DNA from: Stomoxys calcitrans
Taxonomy: Eukaryota; Arthropoda; Insecta; Diptera; Muscidae
Length of the DNA stretch: 64,000 nt
NCBI RefSeq assembly: GCF_963082655.1
Contig: NC_081553.1
Location: 156,527,441-156,591,440, forward strand
Direction: 5' to 3'
Part shown: positions 32,691 through 44,712 of the stretch, piece after piece
Numbering within the stretch: position 1 is the stretch's first letter
Layout: each line of letters opens with the position of its first letter
Translations under genes and position numbers: made by a program
Notes under the pieces: generated by a model
What the model was told of the DNA's origin: nothing
Databases searched by the model: none
What the model saw: only the letters and a program-made list of their open reading frames with translations

Positions 32691-32903
32691 ATGTATTCGG
32701 TCCGAATATCTGGGATCTTATTGCATCCCATTGTTTCAAAATTCAGCTTTTACCTAAATATTGTCTGATAGAGACCATACTCGGCTCAGATACGATTGGA
32801 CGTTGTGCAAATCAATGATCCAAATTTTAGCGAAATCGGATGAAAAATGCGTATGCTATGGGCTTAAGACCCTCAATAGCCATTCGGCAACTATATCCAA
32901 TAG

Positions 32904-33075
32904 TAGGATTTGACCTATGCGAGAACTTAACCTGCGTGTTGAAAATTAGTATACCCCCTTCCTATGGTGTATATGTATAGGGTATAAAATGTCCGACTAA
33001 AATTTTACAAAAAATTTACCAAACTCCCTCCCAATAGGATTTGACCTATGCGAGAACTTAACCTGCGTGTTGAAA
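32904..33075. repeat. 90-bp templated insertion flanked by a 41-bp direct duplication
   Basis: 32945-33034 is a copy of 31902-31991 (from ATTAGTATACCCCCTTCC to CTCCCTCCCAA). The 41-bp sequence TAGGATTTGACCTATGCGAG...GTTGAAA flanks it at 32904-32944 and 33035-33075. Confidence 0.9.
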
Positions 33076-33305
33076 TACTATGGTTTTGTCACAAATTTCA
33101 GTTCAATATCACAAATTTTGAAGGATGTAGAGTGATTACAATAGACGAACACACAGACGGGCGGACAGACACACGGACATCATTAAATCATCTTAAAACT
33201 TTACGACAATGAAGTGAATATACATAACTATTTTCATGTTTCGATGTGTTGCAAACGGAATGACTATATTAATAAACCCTTTATCCTATTGTAGTGGGTA
33301 TAAAA

Positions 33306-34060
33306 TGCAATTTCGCTGAAAATATACCAAAACTCGAAATGGGCCGTCCATCCGACCAAACCATTAAAGTTGGAAGTAAACTATACCAAATTTGGTAGAA
33401 AAGCACAAAACGGGAACGCTGTTATCTGATATTTTTTTTTAATTTCCTCATAGGTAGAAAATCTGCAAGCCATTTTAAACCTTTAAGAAAGTTCTGCTAG
33501 GTAAGAGCTTACTATAGGTTGCTTAGAGATCTCGTGCAAAGTACGAGTTGAGAATCTATTGTACTTGTCATCCATGTGTCATTAACGGGTGAATACACAT
33601 TTGGTACAGCAAGATTTTGTTTTCCGGTATCAGCAATGACCATTTATTTATGAGAAGATAGCCCTGCCGCATTTGACTGCTTTGACAGCTATATACGTAA
33701 TATGATGCTTAACATTTAGTTTTTCCAAATATTTGACTGAATAATGCCAAGGGATATCAGAATCGTTAACTGAGAGCGCTATTGATGGTATTGTCCTAGG
33801 TGAATTGCTAAACTAAAATATAATAACCCGTAGAAGGCTAATCGTGAAATAGGTTTATGTGAGAGCTATATCAATTAACGGATATTCAAACGAAAATTGT
33901 CAGGCGAAACATAGAACGATCAGAAAAAAAAAATCTGATTACATCGTCTAAACAAAAAAATACAATAATTGATAAATATTAAAGTTGTAACTTCAATTCT
34001 TTGAAAAACTTTAATTTTTGAAAGCTTATGAATAGGTTCGGTTTAAGTGGCTGTCTGCCA
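33306..34060. other. No recognisable feature
   Basis: I found no gene, terminal motif or clear repeat. Confidence 0.4.
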
Positions 34061-34069
34061 ACAGACTCA

Positions 34070-34790
34070 CTTAGACGTTATCGTCCATTCTAGTTCCTAC
34101 TGACAACTATCTACAAAGCTCTACAACTTGCGAATATTCACATCCGCTAAATCAGACAGGTTTTCAATGAAATGAGAACCTAATGTGTAACTCCTTCTTA
34201 TTGCCAGTGCGTGACACACACACACAGAAAGTGTTCTACAGTCTCTTCTTCTTCGATGTCCTCACGGCTTCGGCAAAAGTCGGCACTTGCAGCCTTTACT
34301 CTGTCAGCATGTTTTCGGACCAGACCTGTTATGATGGACACAATGACTGAGACGTCTGTTTTAGCCAGCAACTGCAAAGCGATAGACCTCTTCAAGTCTA
34401 GATAATGAATTGGAATGCCGACAACCCCCCCTTTATGACCATCTATCATTCGTTGACCTTCGGGTCTGACTCTGAAGACTTAGCTTTTACATCGCTAGAG
34501 GCATACCCAGAGATTCCAGTTTCCCTGGAATGTGTGAGGTAGTTCCTAGTCTCGGAAGCTCGCCCGCATTGCAATGCCCTGGAATATATCTGTGGCTCGG
34601 CACCTAGAACAGGTGAATTTTTAACTGTTCAGCCATCTCGTTGGGGGATTTGCGACAGTCAAGGGCGGTTTTTGAATTCAGAACGACGTTCTCCAGGGGT
34701 TTAATGGCTAAATGGCTGTCTGGGAAGATATTTATGCCTCCTGCCTGTTCGATGTTATAAAGGTCGGTTTATTCCCTTTATTAAAAATCA
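34070..34790 (-). pseudogene. LINE ORF2 C-terminal fragment
   Basis: Minus strand encodes LAKTDVSVIVSIITG, RKHADRVKAA, then CRSREDIEEEETVEHFLCVC, the same C-terminal zinc-type motif as the LINE at 12756-14580 but with the second Cys changed to Arg. The rest is frameshifted. Confidence 0.75.
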
Positions 34791-34798
34791 AAACTTAT

Positions 34799-36130
34799 AA
34801 TATACTAGCTGAACCGGGCCCGCTCCGCTGCGCCTTCTTTTACAATATATGGAGCAAAATTATCCTTTGAATATTTATTTTTGACAATTAAAGACCTTTT
34901 AGTGAAATATCATGCTTCGAAAATGGTATATTTTGACTAACAGTATAACAATATATAGAAGCCTCTATTTAAATCCCATATAATCTTTATTGTTCTATGA
35001 AATCGCTCGGAGGGTTTGCGGTCACTTAAGTTTGAATGTTAGATGTACTCTATTCTTGAAAGAATTTATTTGTGATCGATATTCTCATAAGAGTGGAAAG
35101 TCTCCAATGGTGGTGGTTGGTTGGTATAGGCGGTGGTGTGGACCCCCAGAAACGTGGTCCCAAATGTGGGTATCAATTCCGTACTCCACTTTCAAATACC
35201 TTTCATTTGAGCCTAAAATTACCATGGCCGGTAAATATGTCCGATTTAGGGGTGTTTTGGGGAGTGGGGTGGTCCCCCAAACACTTGGTCCCATAATTGG
35301 ATATCAGATACGTTTTCCTATCTAAAATACCTATTATTTCAGTCCAATACTGTCAAAATTCGTCTATATATATTTGGTGTGTTTTGGTGGTGGGGCGGCC
35401 CCCAGGTACCCCATCCGAAATTTGGATGCCTAATTTTTGTTTTTAGGTTACTTATAGAGGGCACACAAAATTTAGCTTAAATCACACCACCCATCTCCGA
35501 GATCTGCTGTTCTGAAAATTAGGGTAAGGGGGATATCAGATATCAAAAATGTTAGTACCCTATTTTCATATTTCAAAATTCGGTTCAGCGATTTTTAAGT
35601 CTATATGGAACTTACATACAAACAAACAAACACAAAATAATTTTTATATATAAGACTAGCTTTCATACTTTTATTTTATCTGAGCCCTATTCTGGCACGG
35701 TAAGGAAATAAGCCCTGTTTGGGGGTGCTGAGACGGATATTTCGCCCCAATGTGGATATTATATTGGTGCTCTACTCCCAAATACATTTCATTTGAGCCT
35801 TGTATTGCTATGGTCGGTAAATATGTCCGGTATGGGGGTATTTTTGGGGGTCAGGTGGACCCCCATATATCAGTTTCGTGCTCTAGTCTCAAACATCTAC
35901 CATTTTAGCCTCAATTTGTCATTATTGGCTTATATTTCCATCCCACCCTAAATAAGGTACCAAATTTCTGTTTTTGAGTTATTATAAAAAATTTCGCTTA
36001 GATTGTCCCACAGATCTCCGAGATTAGGAGTTTTTGAAAATAGGTTAAAGTTGGTCATTCTTTTGGTTTTTATTGGTGGATTGGAGAAGCCAAACCCTTT
36101 GCCCCGAAAGTGGATATCATATTCATACTA
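34799..36130 (+). repeat. Unclassified interspersed repeat (AGCTGA family)
   Basis: Begins ACTAGCTGAACCGGGCCCGCTCCGCTGCGCC. The interior repeats a phrase of about 140-150 bp (CAAATACCTTTCATTTGAGCC, ATTGCCATGGCCGGTAAATATG, GGGTGGTCCCCCAAACACTTGGTCCC). The first part ends GAGTCTATATGG, ACAAACAAACAAACACAAAA and TTTTTATATATAAGACTA at about 35656. A second partial copy follows to the mariner-like insertion. No coding sequence. Class unknown. Confidence 0.65.
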
Positions 36131-36132
36131 TA

Positions 36133-36719
36133 TAAAGGGTGATTTTTTTGAGGTTAGGATTTTCATGCATTAGTATTTGACAGATCACGTGGGATTTCAG
36201 ACATGGTGTCAAAGAGAAAGATGCTCAGTATGCTTTGACATTTCATCATGAATAGACTTACTAACGAGCAACGCTTGCAAATCATTGAATTTTATTACCA
36301 AAATCAGTGTTCGGTTCGAAATGTGTTCATTCACCGTAACGTTGCGTCCAACAGCATCTTTGAAAAAATACAAACCACACCAAACAGTGCATTTTTCGGG
36401 ATGCATGGGCAGTTCTTGAACGGCTTCTGGTTGCTCTTCACTCCAAATGCGGCAATTTTGCTTATTTACGTAGCCATTCAACCAGAAATGAGCCTCATCG
36501 CTGAACAAAATTTGTCAAAATTTGAACACATTTCGAACCGAACACTGATTTTGGTAATAAAATTCAATGATTTGCAAGCGTTGCTCGTTAGTAAGTCTAT
36601 TCATGATGAAATGTCAAAGCATACTGAGCATCTTTCTCTTTGACACCATGTCTGAAATCCCACGTGATCTGTCAAATACTAATGCATGAAAATCCTAACC
36701 TCAAAAAAATCACCCTTTA
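36133..36719. mobile_element. Palindromic mariner/Tc1-like derivative
   Basis: Two 197-bp arms (36133-36329 and 36523-36719) are inverted copies of each other and appear the same throughout. Each starts AAAGGGTGATTTTTTTGAGG and encodes the transposase N-terminus (MNRLTNEQRLQIIEFYYQNQ). The 193-bp centre carries, on the minus strand, part of the catalytic domain (FSDEAHFWLNGYVNKQNC and PMHPEKCTVWCGL). The termini sit in TATA...TATA, consistent with a TA target. It cannot encode a transposase. Confidence 0.85.
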
Positions 36720-36721
36720 TA

Positions 36722-37197
36722 AAAACAACATTTGAGCTACATATTTCTATAGTCCGTATATGTGTGTGGCTTAGAGGGAGTTTATGAAGTGAGGCGTCCA
36801 TGAAACATTTGGCCATAAAACAGATATAAGATTTGAGTTTGAGGGGTATGTCGGGTCGGGCGACCACTTAGCCCAAAAAAATATCAAAATATCTCAAATT
36901 TCTTTTACTTGAGCCCCAATTGCCATTGATTTAGGGGGAGTTTATGGGCTGAGACGACCTCTAAACACTTGGTCTCAAAATTGGATATCAAATTTGTTTT
37001 CTACTACCAAATACCTATTATTTATTGCCATCGCAGGCAAATGTGGTAGATTTGAAGGGAGTTTAGGGGCGGGCCCTGAAATAATATCAGCATCGTGTTA
37101 GAACGCGTTTTTGTTTGAGCCACATAATGCCAAGCATTTTGAAGGTGGCTGTCAAGATTTTCAGGGCTGGGGTATCGTTCAAGTCCACACAACTATT
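36722..37197 (+). repeat. AGCTGA-family repeat, continuation
   Basis: Internal phrases GGGGGAGTTTATGGGCTGAG, ACACTTGGTCTCAAAATTGG and TTTGAGCCACATAATGCC recur as at 62880-63110. No coding sequence. Confidence 0.55.
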
Positions 37198-37198
37198 T

Positions 37199-38594
37199 TT
37201 ATACCCTACACCATAAGATGGGGGGTATACTAATTTCGTCATTCTGTTTGTAACTACTCGAAATATTCATCTGAGACCCCATAAAGTATATATATTCTTG
37301 ATCGTCGTGAAATTTTATGTCGATCTAGCCATGTCCGTCCGTCTGTCCGTCCGTCCGTCCGTCCGTCCGTCTGTCTGTCGAAAGCACGCTAACTTCCGAC
37401 GGAGTAAAGCTAGGCACTTGAAATTTTGCACGAATACTTCTTATTAGTGTAGGTCGGTTGGTATTGTAAATGGGCCATATCGGTCCATGTTTTGATATAG
37501 CTGCCATATAAACCGATCTGGGGTCTTGACTTCTTGAGCCTCTAGAGTGCGCAATTCTTATCCGATTGGGATGAAATTTAGCACGACGTGTTTTGTTATG
37601 ACATCCAACAACTGTGATAAGTATGGTTCAAATCGGTCCATAACCTGATATAGCTGCCATATAAACCGATCTTGGGTCTTGACTTCTTGAGCCTCTAGAG
37701 TGCGCAATTCTTATCCGATTGGAATGGAATTTCGCACGACGTATTTTGTTATTATATCCAACAACTGTGCCAAGTATGGTTCAAATCGGTCCATAACCTG
37801 ATATAGCTGCCATATACACCGATCTGGGGTCTTGACTTCTTGAGCCTCTAGAGTGCGCAATTCTTATCCGATTGGAATGAAATTTTGCACGACGTGTTTT
37901 CTTATGATATCCAACAACTGTGCCAAGTATGGTTCAAATCGGTTCATAACCTGGTATAGCTGCCATATAAACCGATCTTGGGTCTTGACTTCTTGAGCCT
38001 CTAGAGTGCGCAATTCTTATCCGATTGGAATGAAATTTTGCACGACGTGTTTTCTTACGATATCCAACAACTGTGCCAAGTATGGTTTAAATCGGTTCAT
38101 AACCTGATATAGCTGTCATATAAACCGATCTTGGGTCTTGACTTCTTGAGCCTCTAGAGTGCGCAATTCTTATCCGATTTGAATGAGTTTTTGCACGTAA
38201 TATTTTGTTATGATATCCAACAACTGTGCCAAATATGGTTCAAATCGGTTCATAACCTGATATAGCTGCCATATAAACCGATCTTGGATCTTGACTTCTT
38301 GAGCTTCTACAGGTCGCAATTATTATCCGATTTGCCTGAAATTTTGTACGACGGATTCTCTCATGACCATTAACATACGTGTTTATTATGGTCTGAATCG
38401 GTTTATAGCCTGATATAGCTCCCACATAAATCGATCTCTCTATTTTACTTCTTGAGCCCACAAAGGGCGCAATTCTTATTCGAATTGGCTGACATTTTAC
38501 ACAGGTCTCCAACATATAATTTAATTGTGGTCCAACCCGGACCATATCTTGATATCGCTCTTATAGCATAGCAAATCTTTTCTTATATCCTTTT
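37199..38594 (+). mobile_element. HINE copy 1, interrupted by another HINE
   Basis: 5' hairpin (TATACCCTACACCATAAGATGGGGGGTATAC), TATATATTCTTGATCG core, GTCC/GTCT tract at about 37332-37378, then about eight 153-bp units. At the CTTATATCCTTTT run a second HINE starts. The last part of copy 1, with its own hairpin and CTTTTACTTG end, is at 40233-40334. Confidence 0.85.
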
Positions 38595-40232
38595 TATACC
38601 CTCCACCATAAGATGGGGGGTATACTAATTTCGTCATTCTGTTTGTAACTACTCGAAATATTCGTCTGAGACCCCATAAAGTATATATATTCTTGATCGT
38701 CGTGAAATTTTATGTCGATCTAGCCATGTCCGTCCGTCTGTCCGTCCGTCCGTCCGTCCGTCCGTCCGTCTGTCTGTCGAAAGCACGCTAACTTTCGAAG
38801 GAGTAAAGCTAGCCGCTTGAAATTTTGCACAAATACTTCTTATTATTGTAGGTCGGTTGGTATTGTAAATGGGCCATATCGGTCCATGTTTTGATATAGC
38901 TGCCATATAAACCGATCTTGGGTCTTGACTTCTTGAGCCTCTAGAGTGCGCAATTCTTATTCGATTGGAATGAAATTTTGCACGACGTGTTTTGCTATAA
39001 TATCCAACAACTGTGCCAAGTATGGTTCAAATCGGTCTATAACCTGATATAGCTGCCATATAAACCGATCTTGGCTCTTGACTTCTTGAGCCTCTAGAGT
39101 GCACAATTCTTATTCGATTGGAATGAAATTTTGCACGACGTGTTTTGCTATGATATCCAACAACTGTGCCAAGTATGGTTCAAATCGGTCTATAACCTGA
39201 TATAGCTGCCATATAAACCGATCATGGGCCTTGACTACTTGAACCTCTAGAGTGCGCAAATCTTTTCCGATTGGAATGAAATTTTGCACGACGTGTTTTG
39301 TTATTATATCCAACAACTGTGCCTAGTATGGTTCAAATCGGTCCATAACCTGATATAGCTGCCATATAAACCGATCTGGGGTCTTGACTTCTTGAGCCTC
39401 TAGAGTACGCAATTCTTATCCGATTGGAATGGAATTTCGCACGACGTGTTTTGTTATTATACCCAACAACTGTGCCAAGTATGGTTTAAATCGGTCAATA
39501 ACCTGATATAGCTGCCATATAAACCGATCTTGGGTCTTGACTTCTTGAGCCTCTAGAGGGCGCAATTCTTATCCGATTTGAATGAATTTTTGCACGAAGT
39601 ATTTCGTTATGATATCCAACAACTGTGCCAAGTATGGTTGAAATCGGTTCATAACCTGATATAGCTGTCATATAAAGAGATCTGGGGATTTGACTTCTTG
39701 AGCTTCTAGCTTCAATTCCTATCCGATTTATCTGAAATTTTGCATGACGTATTTTATTTTTACTTTCAACAACTGTGTCAAATGAGGTTCAAATCGGTTC
39801 ATAACCTGATATAGCTGCCATATAAACCGATCTGGGATCTTGACCCCTAGAGGTCGCAATTATTATCCGATATGCCTGAAATTTTGTACGATGGATCCTC
39901 TCATGACCATTAACAAACGTGTTTATTATGGTCTGAATCGTTCTATAGCCCGATACAGATCCCATATAAATCGTTCTCTCTATTTTACTCGTGAGCCCCA
40001 ATGGGCGCAATTCTTATACGAATTGGCTGAAATTTTACACAGGTCTCCAACATATAATTTAATTGTGGTCCGAACCGGACCATATCTTGATATCGTTTTA
40101 ATAGCAGAGCAACTCTTTTCTTATATCCTTTTTTGCCTAAGAAGAGATGCCGGGAAAAGAACTCGACAAATGCGATCCATGGTGGAGGGTATATAAGATT
40201 CGGCCCGGCCGAACTTAGCACGCTTTTACTTG
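38595..40232 (+). mobile_element. HINE copy 2, nested in copy 1
   Basis: Complete: TATACCCTCCACCATAAGATGGGGGGTATAC at the start; core; long GTCC tract (38728-38778); about six 153-bp units; CGGCCCGGCCGAAC hairpin; TTAGCACGCTTTTACTTG end. Near-identical to 44713-46193 and to 2345-3970 (inverse strand). Confidence 0.88.
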
Positions 40233-40334
40233 TTTTGTCTAAGAAGAGATGCCGGGAAAAGAACTCGACATATGCGATCCATGGTGGAGGGTATATAAGA
40301 TTCGGCCCGGCCGAACTTAGCACGCTTTTACTTG
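40233..40334 (+). mobile_element. HINE copy 1, 3' remainder
   Basis: TTTTGTCTAAGAAGAGATGC through GGTGGAGGGTATATAAGATT, the hairpin and CTTTTACTTG: the expected 3' end of copy 1, displaced by the nested copy 2. Confidence 0.8.
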
Positions 40335-40514
40335 TTTTTGTATTGGTTATCTATATTCCAAATCATATTTCAAAGCTTCCACTTGGGATATAATATTTTT
40401 AAAGATCCGCGGGTCCTCCTGTGTCTATCCCAATTTACAATTAAAAGGTATACTCTACTACCAAAGACCTTTTATTGTTTTCCTATTCTATCCTGATCGC
40501 TCTTTATATATTAT

Positions 40515-41552
40515 TATACCCTCCACCATAGGAGGGGGGGTATACTAATTTCGTCATTCTGATTGTAACTACTCGAAATATTCGTCTGAGACCCCATAAA
40601 GTATATATATTCTTGATCGTCGTGAAATTTTATGTCGATCTAGCCATGTTCGTCCGTCTGTCCGTCCGTCCGTCCGTCCGTCTGTCTGTCGAAAGCACGC
40701 TAACTTCCGAAGGAGTAAAGCTAGCCGCTTGAAATTTTGCACAAATACTTCTTATTAGTGTAGGTCGGTTGGTATTGTAAATGGGCCATATCGGTTCATG
40801 TTTTGATATAGCTGCCATATAAACCGATCTTGGGTCTTGACTTCTTGAGCCTCTAGAGTGCGCAATTCTTATCCGATTGGAATGAAATTTTGCACGACAT
40901 GTTTCGTTATTATATCCAACAATTACGCCAAGTATGGTTCAAATCGGTCCATAACCTTATATAGCTGTCATATAAACCGATCTTGGATCTTGACTTCTTG
41001 AGCCTCTAGAGGGCGCAATTCTTATGCAATTTGAATGAATTTTGGCTCGTAGTATTTTGTTATGATATCCAACAACTGTACCTAATATGGTTCAAATCGG
41101 TTCATAACCTGATATAGCTGCCATATAAACCGATCTGGGATCTTGACTTCTTGAGCCTCTACAGGTCGCAATTATTATCCGATTTGCCTAAAATTTTGTA
41201 CGACGGATCCTCTCATGAACATTAACATACCTGTTTATTATGGTCTGAATCGGTCTATAGCCCGATACGGCTCCCATATAAATCGATCTCTCTATTTTAG
41301 TTCTTGAGCCCACAAAGAGCGCAATTCTTATTCGAATTGGCTGACATTTTACACAGGTCTCCAACATATAATTTTATTGTGGTCCAAACCGGACCATATC
41401 TTGATATCGCTCTAGTAGCAGAGCAAATCTTTTCTTATATCTTTTTTTTTTTTTGCCTAAGAAGAGATGTCGAGAAAAGAACTCGACAAATGCGATTCAT
41501 GGTGGAGGGTATATAAGATTCGGCCCGGCCGAACTTAGCACACTTTTACTTG
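40515..41552 (+). mobile_element. HINE
   Basis: Complete termini, core, GTCC/GTCT tract (40651-40690) and about four units, with a slightly altered 3' end CACACTTTTACTTG. Confidence 0.87.
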
Positions 41553-41559
41553 TTTTTTA

Positions 41560-42101
41560 TTCCTTTTTGTTTGGGTACAATAGGGAGAGGGATTGCCCTC
41601 TGACACATCCTATCATTTGAGAACAATATATTCCCGGTCGTGCTACATGACAGTTTGGTGTTATTTTTATTGGGAGAAGAATGACGGGCCCCCCACGCTT
41701 AGGAAATTTAGTTGAATCCTTTATTGTCGCTGTCTACATGTCCTGCTGAACGGCAGGACGTGACCTAGATACTTGAATCCTTATGTCAACATTAGTACCG
41801 AACTCTACTGACATAGACCTTTCCTTTAATTCACATGTTATACCGCTCGAACTACACGTGAACTACTAGTGCCAAATGTGTATACTAGATTCGTGGTCAA
41901 CTCCCAATGACCTTCCATTTGAAACCCATTTTATGACGTTGGACATTCACGCCTGTTTTGGGGGGTTTGGTGGAGAACCGCCCCCTCCCCCCATTCGGAT
42001 ATCAAAAAATGTAGTACCATATTTTCATCGGGGGCTCAAACTCTACCATTTTGGAAAAATTTCATGAAAACCGGCTCAGCCGTTTTTGAGTCTATATACT
42101 C
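41560..42101 (+). repeat. AGCTGA-family repeat fragment, interrupted by a MITE
   Basis: Contains TTTTGGGGGGTTTGGTGGAG, GCCCCCTCCCC and the end phrase CGTTTTTGAGTCTATA. After the MITE (42102-42792) it resumes with CGGAACAGGCAAACAAACTAAC and TTTTATATAATAGA to about 42855. Confidence 0.6.
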
Positions 42102-42792
42102 TGAGAAAAGTTGGTACGTACTCATTTCAGTACCATACGGTATTGATAGTAAAGCAACACTATCAATACTATCAATAGCTAGCCTTATTACCGAACTGGT
42201 TTTGGTGTTAATACTAAACTCTTATTAGTTTTAGCACCAGACCGTTGGTTATTCCACCCCCCCAATGAAACAAAAAAAAAAAAAAAAAAAACATTAAAAA
42301 CAATGTTAATATAATTTTATACGATTATTTATGTTAAAAATTACAAAAAGCAAAGTTATACTGTGACCAACCTCAATTCAGCAATTGATTCCATATCCAT
42401 TGATACCCATAAGTGGTTATTATATGAATGCACCAACACAGCAACGTTTTCCATACAAGAGATTATCATGTTCTTGATGTAGAATGTCCTGAGAATTTTT
42501 ACTATTTCTATTTTCATCGCCGTCGAGTCTTTGGACAGATTTTTACACGCACTCAAATTGTATTAATTTGTTTAACAAATATTTTATAATGGCGTCAATA
42601 TTTTAAGTACAAAGCTTTACAACACTTCTGGCGCGATGACAAGAATACAAATGTGACGCCGTCAATTCTTAATAGCCTCCTTTGCCTGGTATTGCACTGA
42701 TATCAATGGTATTAAAAATCTTTGTCAATGACGCGAACAAAATAATACCAGGTGGTATTGGCAAAGTAACGTAATTTTTCTATCAGTGTACG
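42102..42792. mobile_element. Probable MITE inserted in the AGCTGA-family repeat
   Basis: The ends (ACTCTGAGAAAAGTTGGTACGT at left; ACGTAATTTTTCTATCAGTGTA at right) are imperfect inverted repeats. The flanks join as one AGCTGA-family phrase with a TA at the junction. Inside are GGTATTGATAGT-type motifs, an A(18) run and a 66-codon minus-strand frame I do not trust. Confidence 0.5.
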
Positions 42793-42859
42793 GAACAGGC
42801 AAACAAACTAACAATCAAACAAAGCGCTGCAATTTCATTTTTATATAATAGATTGAATA

Positions 42860-44204
42860 AGCAGCAATTAGGTTCTTTTTCCCTGCAGAAGCGGCTTTTC
42901 AAGCAACTTAAGGCTGGAAGGCGGCAACCCCGAATCATACACTATATGTGGGGAAGCCAGCCAGAAATGAGACCTTTTAATCTCAAGGCTGGTTACTACT
43001 GAGTCTTCAGTACTTGGCGACGGAAGAAGAAAAACATTTAAAAGACTTTTTGCAAGAATACAGGATACGGGGAGTGGGATCCCCGTATCCTTGAGTACTC
43101 CCAAGATTCGTTCGACCTTGAAATAATGAGTTTCCTTACACATCGAGGTTCAGTTGAGAAAGCAGTGGAACCACTCCTCCTCCGCACACTGGAAATTTGC
43201 GTTGTGAACCATTATTCCATAGATGCTTCACTAGCTGCTCCTGCCAAGGTATCTTTTGAGTTCCGTCCTTCCCCGCTGTCGCACAAATTGAACTCAATCC
43301 AACCGGATGACCCACCCACACAGTACTTGTTGGGTACCGTCTCGACGCCTTACCTTCCTGTTTTGATCGTGGCAAGGGGATTTTCAGTCTTCTACAATCC
43401 GCCAGAGGTATGCGCGAAGTCGGAATTTAGTACGAATCCTGCATATCTCCGGCCATCATTAGCCTCATCCAATTTTCCAGTCAATGGTTGAAAGATTGGG
43501 GTTACAGTCCCTTCGTCTCCCAAGTATGGATTCAGGATCTGAGGGAATTCTTGGTATCCAAGCTTGTACCATTGGTGCCGCGCCTGACCAGATGTTACCA
43601 ATCTGTTAAGGACACAACGACACATTTCAACTGAGCGTTGATCCCCGAAAGCAATATATTTGTAACGGCCTCGATACCAGCCTGCATCGCCAACAACTGC
43701 CGAAGGCCCCGGCAATTCCGCAGGGTCATCAGAGTATACAGATAACAGTCTATTGACTATTCTACTTCAATTGTTCTTAGGTTTGTAGCCTCTTCTTCTC
43801 CCTTGTCGACAACTACCATCACCAAGCTGTCCTGACATTTCCAAAGGTCCTAAGACCCATATTAATTTTGTTTGCCTAAGTTCTTTTGGGCATGGCATGA
43901 CCTCTAGGAGACTGCAGCTTTTTAACTGGATCTAGACGTGTAGCCTTTGGGGTAGTCCGTACAGCGATTCTCCGAGCCCAATTAAGGGAGGATCATTCGC
44001 GCCAAACCTCCCAATAAACCTGAGAGCGATGCGCCTTCTATTATTCCAACCGCTTAAAGAGCGTATTGGTTTGTCAGAGAAGGCCGTTTGCCTAGACAAA
44101 ATATAGGCATGCGAAGATTGAATAGCTTCGGCCTTGTCCTTAAGACTTGAACCAGGTGTCATCGTTAAAAGCACCTGCTGAACAGTCGTCTGTCGGTTAG
44201 TGGA
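42860..44204 (-). pseudogene. LINE fragment: ORF1 and endonuclease side
   Basis: Minus strand: a 5' block near 44200-43930; then ORF1-like WYRGRYKYIAFGDQRSVEMC (43640-43700) and QEFPQILNPYLGDEG; then endonuclease-side sequence with STEDSVVTSLEI and SGLPPSSLKLLEKPLL (42880-43000). It contains an 11-bp hairpin at 43062-43091 and several stops. Related to the LINE at 28340-30350. Confidence 0.65.
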
Positions 44205-44685
44205 GAAGTCGTTGTGCAAAATTTCATCAAAATTGGTAAAGAGTTCCGCCCTCTAGGGGTTCAATAAGAACAATCGGGAGATCGGTTTACATAGGAGCTA
44301 TATCAGGTTATGGACCGATTCACACCATAATTGGCACATTGTTGGAGGTCGTAGGAGAAGTCATTGTGCAAATTATAGCCAAATTATTATTGAGTCCCAG
44401 AAGCCCAAGAAGTTAAACAGATGGATCGGTTTACATGGGGCTATATCCAAATCTGAGTAGATATGGTCCATTTTCAATCGAATGACGTACATCTTAAAGT
44501 ATCTTAGCAAAATTTTAAGTGGTTACATATATTCGGTCGACCGCTATCGTGATATCGGCAGACAGACGGACACACTAATATATAAACATTATAGGATCCT
44601 AGACCAATATTATAGGATCCCAGATCAATATTGGAATGGAATGGCTAGATTAGTATACGATCATCCTACGCTGGGTATAAAAATT
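44205..44685 (-). mobile_element. Divergent HINE-like element
   Basis: Units with GATCGGTTTACATAGGAGCTATATCAGG spacing, a short GACAGACGGACAC tract and a diverged terminus TATACCCAGCGTAGGATGATCG on the minus strand. The TATATATTC core is replaced by a duplicated TATAGGATCC phrase. Confidence 0.65.
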
Positions 44686-44712
44686 TTAATTTAATGAAAA
44701 ATTGTTGCTAAT

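Larger units (their letters stand above)
32230..33305 (-). mobile_element. Divergent DINE-1-like element carrying a SINE and a templated insertion
   Basis: Ends at 33305 with a diverged 5' module (TATACCCACTACAATAGGAT, then CGTTTGCAACACATCG on the minus strand) and a GTCC/GTCT tract at 33145-33180. Unit-like sequence (ATCGGTTAATGTGACAGCTATAT, AAATCGGATGAAAAATGCG) fills the interior. The other end is uncertain. It is interrupted by a SINE (32451-32690) and a 90-bp copied segment (32945-33034). Confidence 0.6.

Noticed and set aside
38240..38545. Open frames of 60-118 codons within HINE copies
   Set aside because: Each unit has stops in all likely frames (for example at CCGATTTGA). The same frames recur in every copy because of repetition, with no sign of coding selection.
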